This document shows positions 16,210 to 25,125 of a stretch of 64,000 bases of DNA, piece by piece; position 1 is the stretch's first letter, and each line of letters begins with the position of its first letter. Source of the stretch: CAZMXS01 sp964570325 (lineage in GTDB: Bacteria > Verrucomicrobiota > Kiritimatiellia > CAIQIC01 > CAZMXS01); NCBI GenBank assembly GCA_964570325.1, contig CAZMXS010000011.1, positions 1 to 64,000 on the forward strand, in the 5' to 3' direction. The translations under genes were made by a program, and so were the position numbers. The notes under the pieces are model-generated. The model was not told the DNA's origin, ran no database searches, and saw nothing but the letters and a program-made list of their open reading frames with translations.

Positions 16210-17026
16210 GATCCTGGTTCTGGCGTTCATTTATTATTACGTCATCCTGTTTTTTCGCGGCACGCGCGGCGCCCAGGTGCTGCTGGGCCTGATGCTTTCG
16301 ATGATTGCGCTGCTGATGCTGACGAGTGTTTTCCATCTTGATACGCTCAGTTGGCTGTTCAAGCAGTTCTCGGTCTACCTCGTCGTGGCTTTTGTCATTA
16401 TCTTCCAGCCGGAAATCCGCCGCGCCCTCGCGGAGCTGGGCAAGCAGCATGTCTTTACGTCCGGCGTCGCGGAGCGCTCGTTGATTGACCACATCGTGCA
16501 GGCCTGCCTGCAGCTTTCGGAGCGCAAGATCGGCGCCTTGATCGCGGTTGAGCGCGAGATCGGCCTGCGCGCGATCAAGGAAACCGGCGCGCCGGTGGAC
16601 AGCGTGGTCACGCCGGAGCTGCTGACGAGCATCTTCTTCCCGCATGCGCCCCTGCATGACGGCGGCGTCATCATCGCCGGCGACCGGATCGTCGCCGCCG
16701 GTTGTGTGTTCCCGCTTTCCGAACGCGGCGAAATCGGCAAGACGCTGGGCACCCGGCACCGCGCGGCGGTCGGGCTGACCGAGGAGACGGACGCGATCGT
16801 CGTGATTGTGTCCGAGGAGACCGGCGCGATCTCCGTGGCGTTCAAGGGCCGCCTCAGCCGCGGCGTGGACGAGGAGCGCCTGCGGCGCTTGCTCTCGCTG
16901 ATCCTGCTGAAAGCGCCGCGCGCGCGGAGCCGCTGGACGCGCGCGCGCGACCAGTTGAACCTGACGCCCGCCGGCGTCGCGCAGGCGGAAGAGGACATGG
17001 AAAAGGAGTTTGAGAGTGGCGCGTAG
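16157..17026 (+). CDS. cdaA: Diadenylate cyclase CdaA
   Basis: CdaA makes c-di-AMP from two ATP. The protein from the ATG at 16157 (AAGAGGA upstream) is 289 residues: three membrane helices in the first 85 residues (IIEILVLAFIYYYVILFF; VLLGLMLSMIALLML; FSVYLVVAFVIIF), then the DisA_N catalytic domain. The two catalytic motifs are intact: LHDGGVIIAGDRI (DGG, metal and ATP contact) and GTRHRAAVG (RHR). The order folP-cdaA-cdaR is common; c-di-AMP usually controls potassium transport and turgor. The start overlaps folP and the end overlaps cdaR by 11 bases, so translation is coupled. Confidence 0.95.
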   Translation: MATLLNRIQLSDAAGIIEILVLAFIYYYVILFFRGTRGAQVLLGLMLSMIALLMLTSVFHLDTLSWLFKQFSVYLVVAFVIIFQPEIRRALAELGKQHVFTSGVAERSLIDHIVQACLQLSERKIGALIAVEREIGLRAIKETGAPVDSVVTPELLTSIFFPHAPLHDGGVIIAGDRIVAAGCVFPLSERGEIGKTLGTRHRAAVGLTEETDAIVVIVSEETGAISVAFKGRLSRGVDEERLRRLLSLILLKAPRARSRWTRARDQLNLTPAGVAQAEEDMEKEFESGA

Positions 17027-17969
17027 CCTGATAGCTCGCCTGGCGCGGATGGTGTTTCACAACAAGGGCGCCAAGCTGATCGCGCTGGTGCTGGCGGCGG
17101 TGACTTGGTACGCCATCCGCTCCGCGATCAGTTTCGAGATGACGGTCACCGACATCCCGCTGACGATCCAGGTGGATGACGGCTGGGCGATTCTGGACCG
17201 CTCGGCCAAGGCGGTGGAGGTAATGTTCCGCGGCTCCCGCGAGGACATGCGCTATCTGAACCGCGATCAGATCAAGGTGGTGCTGGACCTGCGCGGTCAG
17301 CCGATGAAGGGAAGTGTGACGGCCCCCCTGCACCTGCAAAACATCAATGCGCCTGGCGCGGCTCGGCCGGTATTCATCCAGCCCGCCGAGGTGACCCTGC
17401 GCCTGGACCAGGAGGATGAAAAGCAGGTGCCGGTGAAGGCCGATTTCCTCGGCAGTCTGCCGGAGGGTTACGAACTGGAAAAGGTCGCCTGTACCCCGGC
17501 CTCGGTACTGGTTCGCGGGCCGCGACAGCGCTTGCGCGAGGTGCAGGCCCTGCGCACGGCGCCGATAGATCTGGAGGGCCGCATTCGCTCGTTCCGCAAG
17601 CCACGCCTGACCCTGCTCCAGCCGAGCGAGATATGGACCGTGCGCCTGGAACCATCCGAGGTCGCGGTCGAAGTGGCGATCGTGGAGCGGTCGTCGAGCT
17701 CGGAAGTCGCCGATGTGCCGGTTAAGGCGGTGGTCAAGCCCGGCGCCCGCCCGAAGTTGAGCCTGTGGCCGACGAAGGTGACGGTTAGCGTCAAGGGTCG
17801 CGCCGAATTGGTCAAGGCGGTCGGTCCGGACGAGATTTGCGCCTTTGTGGACTGCTCCGAACTGGACAAGGCGGCCAAGTACGATCTGCCGGTCAAGGTG
17901 ACCTTGCCGGCGGGCGTAACGCTGGCCGGGGTTGAGCCGGCGACGATTGAAGTTAATTTGAGCAATTAA
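17016..17969 (+). CDS. cdaR: YbbR-domain regulator of CdaA
   Basis: A 317-residue membrane-anchored protein with YbbR repeats, the usual partner and modulator of CdaA. One helix near the N-terminus (AKLIALVLAAVTWYAIRS) anchors it, and about three repeats of 75-85 beta-rich residues follow outside the membrane (openings TVTDIPLTIQVDDGW, KQVPVKADFLGSLPEGYEL, VADVPVKAVVKPGARPKL). The GTG at 17016 has AAAAGGAG 7 bases upstream; a TTG at 17010 is closer to the site than usual. It overlaps cdaA by 11 bases. Confidence 0.9.
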   Translation: MARSLIARLARMVFHNKGAKLIALVLAAVTWYAIRSAISFEMTVTDIPLTIQVDDGWAILDRSAKAVEVMFRGSREDMRYLNRDQIKVVLDLRGQPMKGSVTAPLHLQNINAPGAARPVFIQPAEVTLRLDQEDEKQVPVKADFLGSLPEGYELEKVACTPASVLVRGPRQRLREVQALRTAPIDLEGRIRSFRKPRLTLLQPSEIWTVRLEPSEVAVEVAIVERSSSSEVADVPVKAVVKPGARPKLSLWPTKVTVSVKGRAELVKAVGPDEICAFVDCSELDKAAKYDLPVKVTLPAGVTLAGVEPATIEVNLSN

Positions 17970-17979
17970 AGGACCGGAA

Positions 17980-18687
17980 TTGCATATTCGAACAGTCAAC
18001 CTGATGGCGCTCGCGTTGGCCGGCCTGGGGTGGGTCCGGCCGGTAGCGGCGCAATTGGCGCTGGCCACCAACCAGCCGCGGGAGCCGGCGCGAGTCATGT
18101 ATGTGACCAATGCGGTTCGCCTGGCATTTACCAACCTGCCGCCGCCGACCGCTACCGCGCCCGCCGTGGCGGACCCGCGGGTGAAACAACTGGGGGAGGC
18201 CGGATTTGAGGCGCTGCGCCGCGAGCGTCCGGAGGAGGCGCTGCGCATCTTCGACGAGGCCCTGAAACTGGATCCGACCAACCGCAGCGTGCGCTTCGGG
18301 ATCGGCACGGCGTATATCAAGCTGGAGCGCTACAAGGAGGCTTTCGCTTTGCTGGAAGCGATGTCTCGCGAGAATCCGGCGGACTACTTCCTCAAGAACA
18401 ACCTGGCCTGGATGTACGCCACCGCCAAGGACCATTCGTTGCGCAATGGCGCCAAAGCGGTGGCGCTGGCGCGGGACGCGCTGCTGTTGGCGCCGAAGGA
18501 CTACCACGTCTGGAGCACGCTCGCGGAGTCCTACTACATCCTGGGCCAGTACGACAAGGCCCTGCGCGCGGCCGAACAGGCCTTGCAACTGGCCCAGCAG
18601 ACGGGCAACGAGGCGACCGTCAAGGAATACCGGGCGCAAATCAGGAAGTTCCAAAGGGCCGCGGAGGCGATGTCCATTTTCGAATGA
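17980..18687 (+). CDS. Exported TPR protein
   Basis: A 235-residue protein begun by a TTG at 17980 (AAAGGA about 6 bases upstream) with a signal peptide ending near VRPVAAQ. The mature part carries TPR units: VKQLGEAGFEALRRERPEEA, FGIGTAYIKLERYKEAFALL, NNLAWMYATAKDHSLRNGAK and ESYYILGQYDKALRAAEQAL. The third unit has the enlarged form common in sulfatase- or glycosyltransferase-linked TPRs. There is no catalytic domain. It follows cdaR by 10 bases and overlaps the YdjY-like gene by ATGA, so it looks like an extension of the c-di-AMP operon. Function unknown; probably a periplasmic scaffold. Confidence 0.75.
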   Translation: MHIRTVNLMALALAGLGWVRPVAAQLALATNQPREPARVMYVTNAVRLAFTNLPPPTATAPAVADPRVKQLGEAGFEALRRERPEEALRIFDEALKLDPTNRSVRFGIGTAYIKLERYKEAFALLEAMSRENPADYFLKNNLAWMYATAKDHSLRNGAKAVALARDALLLAPKDYHVWSTLAESYYILGQYDKALRAAEQALQLAQQTGNEATVKEYRAQIRKFQRAAEAMSIFE

Positions 18688-19352
18688 AAACCATTCTGAT
18701 CTCAATGGCCGTGGTCGGACTGGGTTGCGGCGGATGGGTCGCCGCCGCGGACCCGGCAACCAACAGCGCCGGCGCGCCGCCCGCCCCGGTTTGGGTGGAC
18801 GGCCTGGCCGTGGTCGGCAGCGTGCGCGTGGACCCGGCGGCGCGGGCGGTCATTGCCACCGGCTGGGTGAACCAGGTGCTGGGCCCGATCGAGTTGCTGG
18901 CCTGCGGCCCCGGCGGCAAGACCCACGAGAGCGTGTTCGTGATGGATGTGAACCCGCTGGATTTGCAGACCGCCCTGCTGCTGCTTGGGCTCAAGCCCGG
19001 CACGCCGCCGACGGCACTGGGGCAGGGACAGCCGGTTGGCCCGAAGTTGGATATCTGGATTGAGTGGGCCGATCAGGGGACGCAGCGGAAGGAGCGCGCG
19101 GAACGCTTTGTCGTGAACGTGGAGAATGACAAACCCTTGCCGAAGACTCCCTGGATATTCACCGGCTCCGTGTTCGAGGAGGGTGAGTTCAAGGCGTTGG
19201 CCGAGGAAAGCCTGGTCGCGACCTATCTCGATCCTTGGGCCATTGTCAACTTACCCTTGGCGTGCGCGGCCAACGATGAAATCCTGACGGTTAACGAGCG
19301 ACTTGTGCCGCCCGTGAAGACGCCCGTCACCTTCCGCATTGTCGCACGGTGA
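18684..19352 (+). CDS. YdjY-like exported protein
   Basis: A 222-residue protein with a signal peptide (MKTILISMAVVGLGCGGWVAAA). The body resembles the YdjY family: VDGLAVVGSVRVDPAARAV, then GPIELLACGPGGKTHESVFV, then the ALLLLGLKPG block and an FTGSVFEEG segment near residue 155. Members are small secreted proteins, frequent in planctomycetes and verrucomicrobia, of unknown role and sometimes proposed to bind a ligand. A Cys in the leader (LGCGG) gives a weak lipoprotein alternative. The ATGA overlap with the TPR protein upstream suggests they work together. Confidence 0.6.
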   Translation: MKTILISMAVVGLGCGGWVAAADPATNSAGAPPAPVWVDGLAVVGSVRVDPAARAVIATGWVNQVLGPIELLACGPGGKTHESVFVMDVNPLDLQTALLLLGLKPGTPPTALGQGQPVGPKLDIWIEWADQGTQRKERAERFVVNVENDKPLPKTPWIFTGSVFEEGEFKALAEESLVATYLDPWAIVNLPLACAANDEILTVNERLVPPVKTPVTFRIVAR

Positions 19353-19392
19353 GCGGCCGCCGGGTTCGGCGGTTACGGGAGAGGAAAACGAA

Positions 19393-20031
19393 ATGCTCCT
19401 GGCCGGGTTACAGCATGTGATCTGGGATTGGAACGGGTCGTTGTTGGACGACGCCTGGCTTTGCCGGGACGCGATGAATGAGCTTCTGTGCCGGCGCCGC
19501 TTGCCCGCGTTGAGCGTGGCGCGCTATCAGGAGATATTTGATTTTCCCGTGGAAAACTATTACCGGCGCGCCGGTTTCGATTTTACGCGCGAGTCGTTCG
19601 CGGCGTTGAGCGTCGAGTTCATGGCCACCTACGAGCGCCGCAAATATGAGTGCGCGCTGCGGCCGGACGCGCGGCGCGTGTTGGACGCCATCCGCGCCGC
19701 CGGCCTGACGCAGTCCGTGCTTTCCGCGTATAAGCAGGACTTGCTGGAAGAGATGCTGGATCACTTCCGCTTGCGCGACTATTTTGTACGGGTGCTCGGC
19801 GCGGACGACATTTACGCGAGCGGGAAAATACGGCAGGGGCGGGATTGGATCGCGGCTTTGGGCTGCCCGCCCGCTGCGGTGGCGCTGGTCGGCGATACGG
19901 TCCACGACTTCGCGGTGGCGCGCGCGATGGGAACCGCTTGCCTGCTCATCCCGGGCGGCAATCAAACGCGCGCCAGGCTGGAACAATGCGGCGTGCCGGT
20001 TCTCGATTCACTCGCCGGGCTGCTCGATTGA
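19393..20031 (+). CDS. HAD-superfamily hydrolase
   Basis: A 212-residue HAD phosphatase from the ATG at 19393, which has GAGAGGAAAA upstream; an extension to 19339 overlaps the previous gene. Motif I is VIWDWNGSLLDD, a DxN variant in which the first Asp is still the nucleophile. The other motifs are VLSAYKQD (II), a lysine near ASGKIRQ (III) and LVGDTVHDFAVARAMG (IV). A small helical cap lies between motifs I and II. The substrate is unknown; phosphoglycolate-type enzymes are the nearest familiar group. Confidence 0.8.
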   Translation: MLLAGLQHVIWDWNGSLLDDAWLCRDAMNELLCRRRLPALSVARYQEIFDFPVENYYRRAGFDFTRESFAALSVEFMATYERRKYECALRPDARRVLDAIRAAGLTQSVLSAYKQDLLEEMLDHFRLRDYFVRVLGADDIYASGKIRQGRDWIAALGCPPAAVALVGDTVHDFAVARAMGTACLLIPGGNQTRARLEQCGVPVLDSLAGLLD

Positions 20032-20264
20032 ACCCACGGCCGGCGGAATTCGATCGGTCCCAACGTGGCGTGGGGTTCCCATACCGCGTTGCGCCCGGTG
20101 GGCGTCATGGCCGTGTCTTGACGGATTGGCCGTGCGCCCGGCGGTCGCCCAGAAAACTCAATTTACGGTTTCCTGTTTGCGGCGTCATCCGCTACAACAT
20201 CCCGGTTCGCCTGCGGGACCGGAGCGGGAGCCACCCGGCTGCGGCGGGAACAAAGGAGTTGACC

Positions 20265-21368
20265 ATGGCTTTTGAAAGCGGATCAATCAGTTGTCGTTTT
20301 TTCCATTTGCCGCGCGCGTTGCCCAAGGATGCCGTCGAACGTTTCGCCCGGCACGCCGCTCCGCCGCTGGATTCGATTGCCGCCGGCATGGTCGCGGGCT
20401 GGGTTACCGGCCGCCACCTGCTCGACCGCCAGATCACGGCGGACACCGCGTTCTTTGGCGGGTGGCTGCGGCTTGTGCTCTTGCAGGCGGAACGAAAAAT
20501 TCCCGCCTCGCTGTTGCATGCCGAGTGCCGGATGGAGGAATTAGCCCAATTGGCCGCCAGTGGCCGCGAGTTTCTCAATCGGCAGGAACGCGCGGAAATC
20601 AAACGCTCCGTCGCGGCGCGCCTGTTGCCGAAAATGCCGCCGCAGATCAAGGGCATCCCGTTGGTCCACAAGCCCGGCGAGCACACTTTGTATGCGGGCG
20701 CCGGGTCAGCGAAACAATGCGATCTGCTCACCGCGCGCTGGTTGGCGGCGCTGGGTTATCACCTGATTCCCATTACGCCGGCGGTGGCTGCGCTGGAGCG
20801 AAAGAAGGTGGATGTCAACGACTGGCATCCCGCTAGTTTCTCGCCGGACTTGGATGATGCCGACATGACCGTCCAGCCCGGCCGCGATTTTCTCACCTGG
20901 CTCTGGCATACCGCTGACACCGGCGCGGGCACGGTTGACCTTGGCGCGGCCGGTGAGATCGGCGTGTTGATTGAGGGTCCGTTGACTTTCGTCCACGAGG
21001 GCCATGGCGCCTACGAAACCGTTCTGCGCAAAGGGCAACCGGTTAACAGCGCAGAGGCCCGGACCTGCCTGTTAAGCGGCAAGAAACTGCGCCAGGCCCG
21101 GCTCAGCCTGACGCGGGGCGAGCAGGCTTGGGCGGGCATGCTGGATGCGGATGAGTTCGTTTTCCGCGGATTGACCCTGCCGGAGCCCGAGCCCAATGTC
21201 GGCGCGGTCAACCGGTTCGAGCAGCGGATGGAGTTTCTTGACCAGTTCCGGAATCTGTTCCTGGCCCTTTACGACCAATATGTGGAAGAACGCCGCAATC
21301 CGACGGCCTGGAAGGCGACGCGCAAAAAAATGCGGGATTGGGTCAAGGATCGGCCGGCGCGCGCTTGA
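20265..21368 (+). CDS. RdgC-like recombination-associated protein
   Basis: A 367-residue protein from the ATG at 20265, with AAAGGAG upstream; longer in-frame starts reach into the previous gene. It matches the RdgC pattern: an N-terminal GWVTG segment, then LLQAERKIPASLLHAECR, the RQERAEIKRSVAARLLPKMP stretch, and GAGSAKQCDLLTARW, where RdgC has its conserved DxxSAKKAEEL. RdgC forms a ring-shaped dimer around double-stranded DNA and limits RecA in proteobacteria. The C-terminus is divergent, so the role in this organism is inferred. Its last 26 bases overlap the end of msrB on the other strand. Confidence 0.7.
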   Translation: MAFESGSISCRFFHLPRALPKDAVERFARHAAPPLDSIAAGMVAGWVTGRHLLDRQITADTAFFGGWLRLVLLQAERKIPASLLHAECRMEELAQLAASGREFLNRQERAEIKRSVAARLLPKMPPQIKGIPLVHKPGEHTLYAGAGSAKQCDLLTARWLAALGYHLIPITPAVAALERKKVDVNDWHPASFSPDLDDADMTVQPGRDFLTWLWHTADTGAGTVDLGAAGEIGVLIEGPLTFVHEGHGAYETVLRKGQPVNSAEARTCLLSGKKLRQARLSLTRGEQAWAGMLDADEFVFRGLTLPEPEPNVGAVNRFEQRMEFLDQFRNLFLALYDQYVEERRNPTAWKATRKKMRDWVKDRPARA

Positions 21369-21879
21369 GTGCCGTTGGGCTGTCCGGAGCGCCCTCGAAT
21401 CGCAGCGCGGCGGAGTTGATGCAATAGCGCAATCCGGTCGGCGCCGGCCCATCATCGAATACATGGCCCAGATGCGCGCCGCATTGGCGGCAGAGCACCT
21501 CGGTTCGGACCAGGCCGAGGCGGCGATCGGACGCTTCGGCTACGTTGTTTGTATCGGCTGGTTTCCAGAAACTCGGCCAGCCGGTGCCGGAATCGAACTT
21601 CTCATCCGAACGGAACAATAGGGCGCCGCAACAGACGCAGCGGTACACGCCGGCTGCGTGGTGGTCGTGGTATGCGCCAGTAAACGCCCGCTCTGTGCCC
21701 TTCTGGCGGGTCACTTGATATTGCTCCGGACTCAACTGGCTTTTCCATTCGGCATCGCTTTTGACAATGGCACAGTTCATGACTGGGGCTCCTGCCGCCG
21801 GTGTTCGCGTGGGTTCCGCCGCGCCGGCGAACAATCCGGCCATCAGCGGCACAATTAGCATCAAACGCAGCGCATTCAT
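21343..21879 (-). CDS. msrB: Secreted peptide methionine-R-sulfoxide reductase
   Basis: MsrB reduces methionine-R-sulfoxide in proteins. The 178-residue product has a signal peptide (MNALRLMLIVPLMAGLFAGA), so it should act in the periplasm. The structural zinc ligands are C81/C84 and C130/C133, and the catalytic Cys is C153 in LRYCINSAALRF. The signature FDSGTGWPSFWKP is intact. The C-terminal tail overlaps the end of the convergent rdgC-like gene by 26 bases. No MsrA is seen in the window. Confidence 0.93.
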   Translation of the reverse strand: MNALRLMLIVPLMAGLFAGAAEPTRTPAAGAPVMNCAIVKSDAEWKSQLSPEQYQVTRQKGTERAFTGAYHDHHAAGVYRCVCCGALLFRSDEKFDSGTGWPSFWKPADTNNVAEASDRRLGLVRTEVLCRQCGAHLGHVFDDGPAPTGLRYCINSAALRFEGAPDSPTALKRAPADP

Positions 21880-21973
21880 GTTCTATGCAATGTAATCCAG
21901 AATGGACGGAATGCAACGGGTCCGAACCAAGAGTCGCGATGACGCGGCGCCGGCCGGCTTCCGGCGCTGTCGT

Positions 21974-23602
21974 TCAGCGATCCATGCCGACTAGGATATG
22001 TCGGTAATCGCCGACGCGGCGGCGGACCAGATCATGGTGATAGACTACGCCCGCCGCGAGCGAGCAGATCCCGGGTTCCGTTAGCGCCGGCAGCGTTCCG
22101 CGCGCGATGCCGGCCGCATCGGTCTCGGCTTCAAAAGCGGCTTCGGCCCAGCGCGTGTGCACAAACCGCTCGACTCGCGCCAGTTTGCCGCTGACGGCCT
22201 GCCCGCCGGCATCCCGCACCATCACTTCAATGCGCAGCGGTTCGTTGACGGAAGCCCGCGCCGGCAGGTTGAGGAATTCCACAGTCAGCGGCATTTCCCG
22301 CCGGGCCGGCTTCTGATCCGCCGTGATCACGGCCTGTTTCACGCCGGCGGGACAGCCATCGGCGCCCAGCGCGCGCGTCCAGAAATAATGGTCGCCGGGC
22401 GCCAGCTCGCGGGCATCGGCCGCGCCGCGCCACCACCAAGGGCCATCCCGCTTCAGGGACAGCCATGGCCCGTCGTCAATTCGATACTGGACGGCCGCCG
22501 CCTCCGGGGCCCAAACCTCGATTGAGAACGGGCCGGCGAACGCCGCGCCGTCGCGCGGCTGCGTCCGGATGGCGCGGTTGTATTCCTGCATGGCGTAATA
22601 AACCGGGCGGGGCCGGCCGCGATATTCGCTGTCGGCTTCCAGGAGCCCGTACCATTCCTCGGCATGGTCGTTGTGCGTGTGCTCGTCGCCCGCTTTCCAC
22701 CAGCCGTCCACCCACATGAACGCGCAACCGCCGGCGCAGCCGGCGTTGAGCACCGCATCCCACAATTGAACCACGCCGTCACGCTGTTCCTCGAGCGTGT
22801 TGTCGCCATAGCCGCGCCAGTCTCCGCGGGGCGATACGGATAGGCCGAACTCGGTGATCACCAATGGCCGACCGCCGGTCCAGCGCGCCTTCATGATTTC
22901 CAGGTAGGTCCGATAGCCGAGCGCTTTTTCGATTGTTCCGGGGTAGTAGGGATAGACATTCAGCGCGACGATATCCCACGGATCCGGCGGCATGAAGTCG
23001 GTGGCGACGCAGTTTGAATAAGCAAAACTGCGCCGCGGATCGCAACTCCGCGCCCGCGCCACCAACTCGCGGTAAAAGGCGGTCACGTTGTCCGGGCCGG
23101 ACTTGAAAACCGCTTCGCCGTGCGGCTCGTTGAGTAATAGATAGAACAGAATGTTGGGATGGCGGGCCATTCGGCGAATTTCCCGCTCGTAAAAATCGAA
23201 GGTCTCCTGGCGGAAATGGGGGTCATTGAAATCCGCGCCAGGATTGCACCAGAGCCCTTGGATTACCCACAAGCCATACTCGGCGGCGAGATCGAGTTCG
23301 CTGTCCATCAACGGCGCCCAGGTGCGGATCGTGTTGAAGCCGGCGTCGCGGATGCGTTCGAAATCGGCGCGCAGAATCTGGGGCTCGAAGGACCGTTTGA
23401 ATGGCAACTGTCCCGGCCGGCAGCCAGGCTCGTAACCGACCCCAACCACGAGGAACTTTTCGTTGCCAACAAAGATCTGGTCGTTCTGAATCGTCACGGC
23501 GGGAAACATGGGTTCGCTCCTTTCCGATGGCGCGGGGCTTGGGATGCGGCAGCCTGACAAAAGCGCGGCGGCAAGCAATGACAGACTCCGCCAGCGTTTC
23601 AT
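21974..23602 (-). CDS. GH-A clan glycoside hydrolase lipoprotein (GH5/GH2-like)
   Basis: A 542-residue protein with a lipoprotein signal (lipobox LLSGC, C18). Residues 35-345 form a TIM barrel of the GH-A clan: GFNTIRTWAP early, acid/base E159 in FYLLLNEPHGE, and nucleophile E251 in PLVITEFGLS. About 190 residues of beta-rich domains follow (FSIEVWAPEAAAVQYRIDDG onward), probably Ig-like or fibronectin-like. The ATG at 23602 overlaps the stop of the alpha/beta hydrolase upstream (ATGA), which decides the start over 23626. Substrate is probably a beta-linked glycan; the family within the clan cannot be fixed by eye. Confidence 0.78.
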   Translation of the reverse strand: MKRWRSLSLLAAALLSGCRIPSPAPSERSEPMFPAVTIQNDQIFVGNEKFLVVGVGYEPGCRPGQLPFKRSFEPQILRADFERIRDAGFNTIRTWAPLMDSELDLAAEYGLWVIQGLWCNPGADFNDPHFRQETFDFYEREIRRMARHPNILFYLLLNEPHGEAVFKSGPDNVTAFYRELVARARSCDPRRSFAYSNCVATDFMPPDPWDIVALNVYPYYPGTIEKALGYRTYLEIMKARWTGGRPLVITEFGLSVSPRGDWRGYGDNTLEEQRDGVVQLWDAVLNAGCAGGCAFMWVDGWWKAGDEHTHNDHAEEWYGLLEADSEYRGRPRPVYYAMQEYNRAIRTQPRDGAAFAGPFSIEVWAPEAAAVQYRIDDGPWLSLKRDGPWWWRGAADARELAPGDHYFWTRALGADGCPAGVKQAVITADQKPARREMPLTVEFLNLPARASVNEPLRIEVMVRDAGGQAVSGKLARVERFVHTRWAEAAFEAETDAAGIARGTLPALTEPGICSLAAGVVYHHDLVRRRVGDYRHILVGMDR

Positions 23603-24492
23603 GCCGGCACCGTTTCTTCCAACCATTGGAAAATCCGGGCGACGGCGCGCCGCTCGCGGCCGTGGAAGCCGTGGTCAGCGCCCGGCGTCAGTTCGTAGTC
23701 CAACCGGACCGAGCGCGTTTTGGCCTTGAGGATAAGGCCCATCTCGGCGAGCGGGCGGCAGGCGTACTCCTCTCGGGCACCGAAGAGCACGAGCAGCGGC
23801 TCGCGGATGCGGCGGAACAGGCGGAGCGGGCCGGCGTAGTTGAAAACCCCGGCCTCCGGCGAGCGCGGGTCGGCGATGCTGAGAAAGCGGCGGGCGCTGA
23901 ACGACTGGCAGTCGGCGGGCATGGGCGCGCCGCCGCGGCCGGCGGCCGCCAGCCGGCGCGCCTGGCGCAACCGCCGGGCATATTTGGGGCCGAGATCGCG
24001 GCGGCAGATCGCATAGTCATCCGCCGGTCCGAGCAGGACCAGCGCCCGCACGCCGGGATCGCGGCGGAGCGCTTGGTAGTACACGGCTTTCTGGCAGCCG
24101 GTGCTGTGGCCGGCCAGGATAAAGCGGCGATAGCCGGCGCGTCGGCCGAAGCGAATCGCCGCCGCGATGTCGGCCAGGCAGTCGCCAAAGCGCTCCGTCG
24201 CTGTCGCGGCGTCGGCGCCGCGGTTGTTGAAAAGCAGCACGGCGCGACCGCGCCCGATTGCCTGGCGCAGCAGTTCGCGCTTGAAATAGGAGTGATGGAA
24301 ATTGCTGTGCATGCCGTGGATGAAGATCAGCAGGCGGTCATCCCCGCCGGCGTTTCGGGCGCGCCGGCGCGCGGCGGGGGTCAGAAACCCGTCCAACGGC
24401 CGCCGGCCGCGCGGCAGGGGGATATGCACCAGCGCGCCGGGCAAAGGCGGATATGCCGGCGGCGCGCGCCGCTGTTTTTTTCTTGTTGCCAT
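23599..24492 (-). CDS. Alpha/beta hydrolase
   Basis: A 297-residue alpha/beta-fold hydrolase. LLIFIHGMHSNFHHSYFK gives the HG oxyanion-hole strand, LAGHSTGCQKAVYY the nucleophile elbow (G-H-S-T-G), and PGADHGFHGRER the catalytic His near the C-terminus. The general layout resembles the DUF1749-type group. No signal peptide is seen, so it is probably cytoplasmic. The ATG at 24492 is preferred because the longer frame runs through a gene on the opposite strand. It overlaps the glycoside hydrolase by 4 bases, so the two are probably translated together. Substrate unknown. Confidence 0.78.
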   Translation of the reverse strand: MATRKKQRRAPPAYPPLPGALVHIPLPRGRRPLDGFLTPAARRRARNAGGDDRLLIFIHGMHSNFHHSYFKRELLRQAIGRGRAVLLFNNRGADAATATERFGDCLADIAAAIRFGRRAGYRRFILAGHSTGCQKAVYYQALRRDPGVRALVLLGPADDYAICRRDLGPKYARRLRQARRLAAAGRGGAPMPADCQSFSARRFLSIADPRSPEAGVFNYAGPLRLFRRIREPLLVLFGAREEYACRPLAEMGLILKAKTRSVRLDYELTPGADHGFHGRERRAVARIFQWLEETVPA

Positions 24493-24564
24493 TGCTTGAG
24501 CGGTTCGTAGGACTGCGCTATTTATAGGCCAACGCCGCAAGGCGTGGCAAGAAAGGGTGTAATC

Positions 24565-25125
24565 ATGGAGCCAGGCGAAACAACGGTCAAACCGGCATTC
24601 GGCGTCGGCACCCTTGTGGTGCATCCCAATCATGGACGGGGCCGTGTGGTCGGCTACGAGGACAGGCGCTACGTGGTGGTTTTCATCGGCGGTGAGACAC
24701 GGCGGATTCCGTTCCACATGCAGGAACTCAAGGCGGAGACGCTGCTGGGCGATCCGCAAACGGATATCTTGAAGCAGGCGGTGCGCGAAGTGCTGGCGGA
24801 TCAGGGCTGGGTCGCGGCGGAGGTCGAGATGGCGCCGCGCTGGCAGGGTGGAATGTTGCGGCTGATTCCCGGCCGCGAAGGCACCCAACCCAAGGAAATT
24901 CCGCTGGAGGTTTTTTTCAGCAAGCTGATCGGCATTCGTGAGAAGCTGCGGGTGCTGGAGCAGAAGATCAACAACCATCCCAAGCTGGACGCCGCGGATA
25001 AACTGGAACTGGAGGGCTATATTACCCGTTCGTATGGGAGCCTGACTTCGTTCAACCTGCTGTTTGCGGACAAGGACAGCCAGTTCAAGGGCGCTGGCCG
25101 CGCGGGCGCGGAGGGCACGGCATGA
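24565..25125 (+). CDS. Small protein with KOW/CarD-like N-terminus
   Basis: A 186-residue cytoplasmic protein. Residues 12-55 (FGVGTLVVHPNHGRGRVVGY, then RRYVVVFIGGETRRIPF) look like the SH3/Tudor-like fold found in CarD and in UvrD/TRCF-type RNA polymerase-interaction domains. The rest is helical, with a possible short coiled coil near residues 125-155. The family could not be named. The ATG at 24565 is chosen over a GTG at 24544 because AGAAAGGG lies upstream. It overlaps the GNAT gene by ATGA. Confidence 0.55.
   Translation: MEPGETTVKPAFGVGTLVVHPNHGRGRVVGYEDRRYVVVFIGGETRRIPFHMQELKAETLLGDPQTDILKQAVREVLADQGWVAAEVEMAPRWQGGMLRLIPGREGTQPKEIPLEVFFSKLIGIREKLRVLEQKINNHPKLDAADKLELEGYITRSYGSLTSFNLLFADKDSQFKGAGRAGAEGTA

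Noticed and set aside
23603..23626. Longer start for the glycoside hydrolase
   Set aside because: The ATG at 23602 sits in an ATGA overlap and gives a clean lipoprotein signal.
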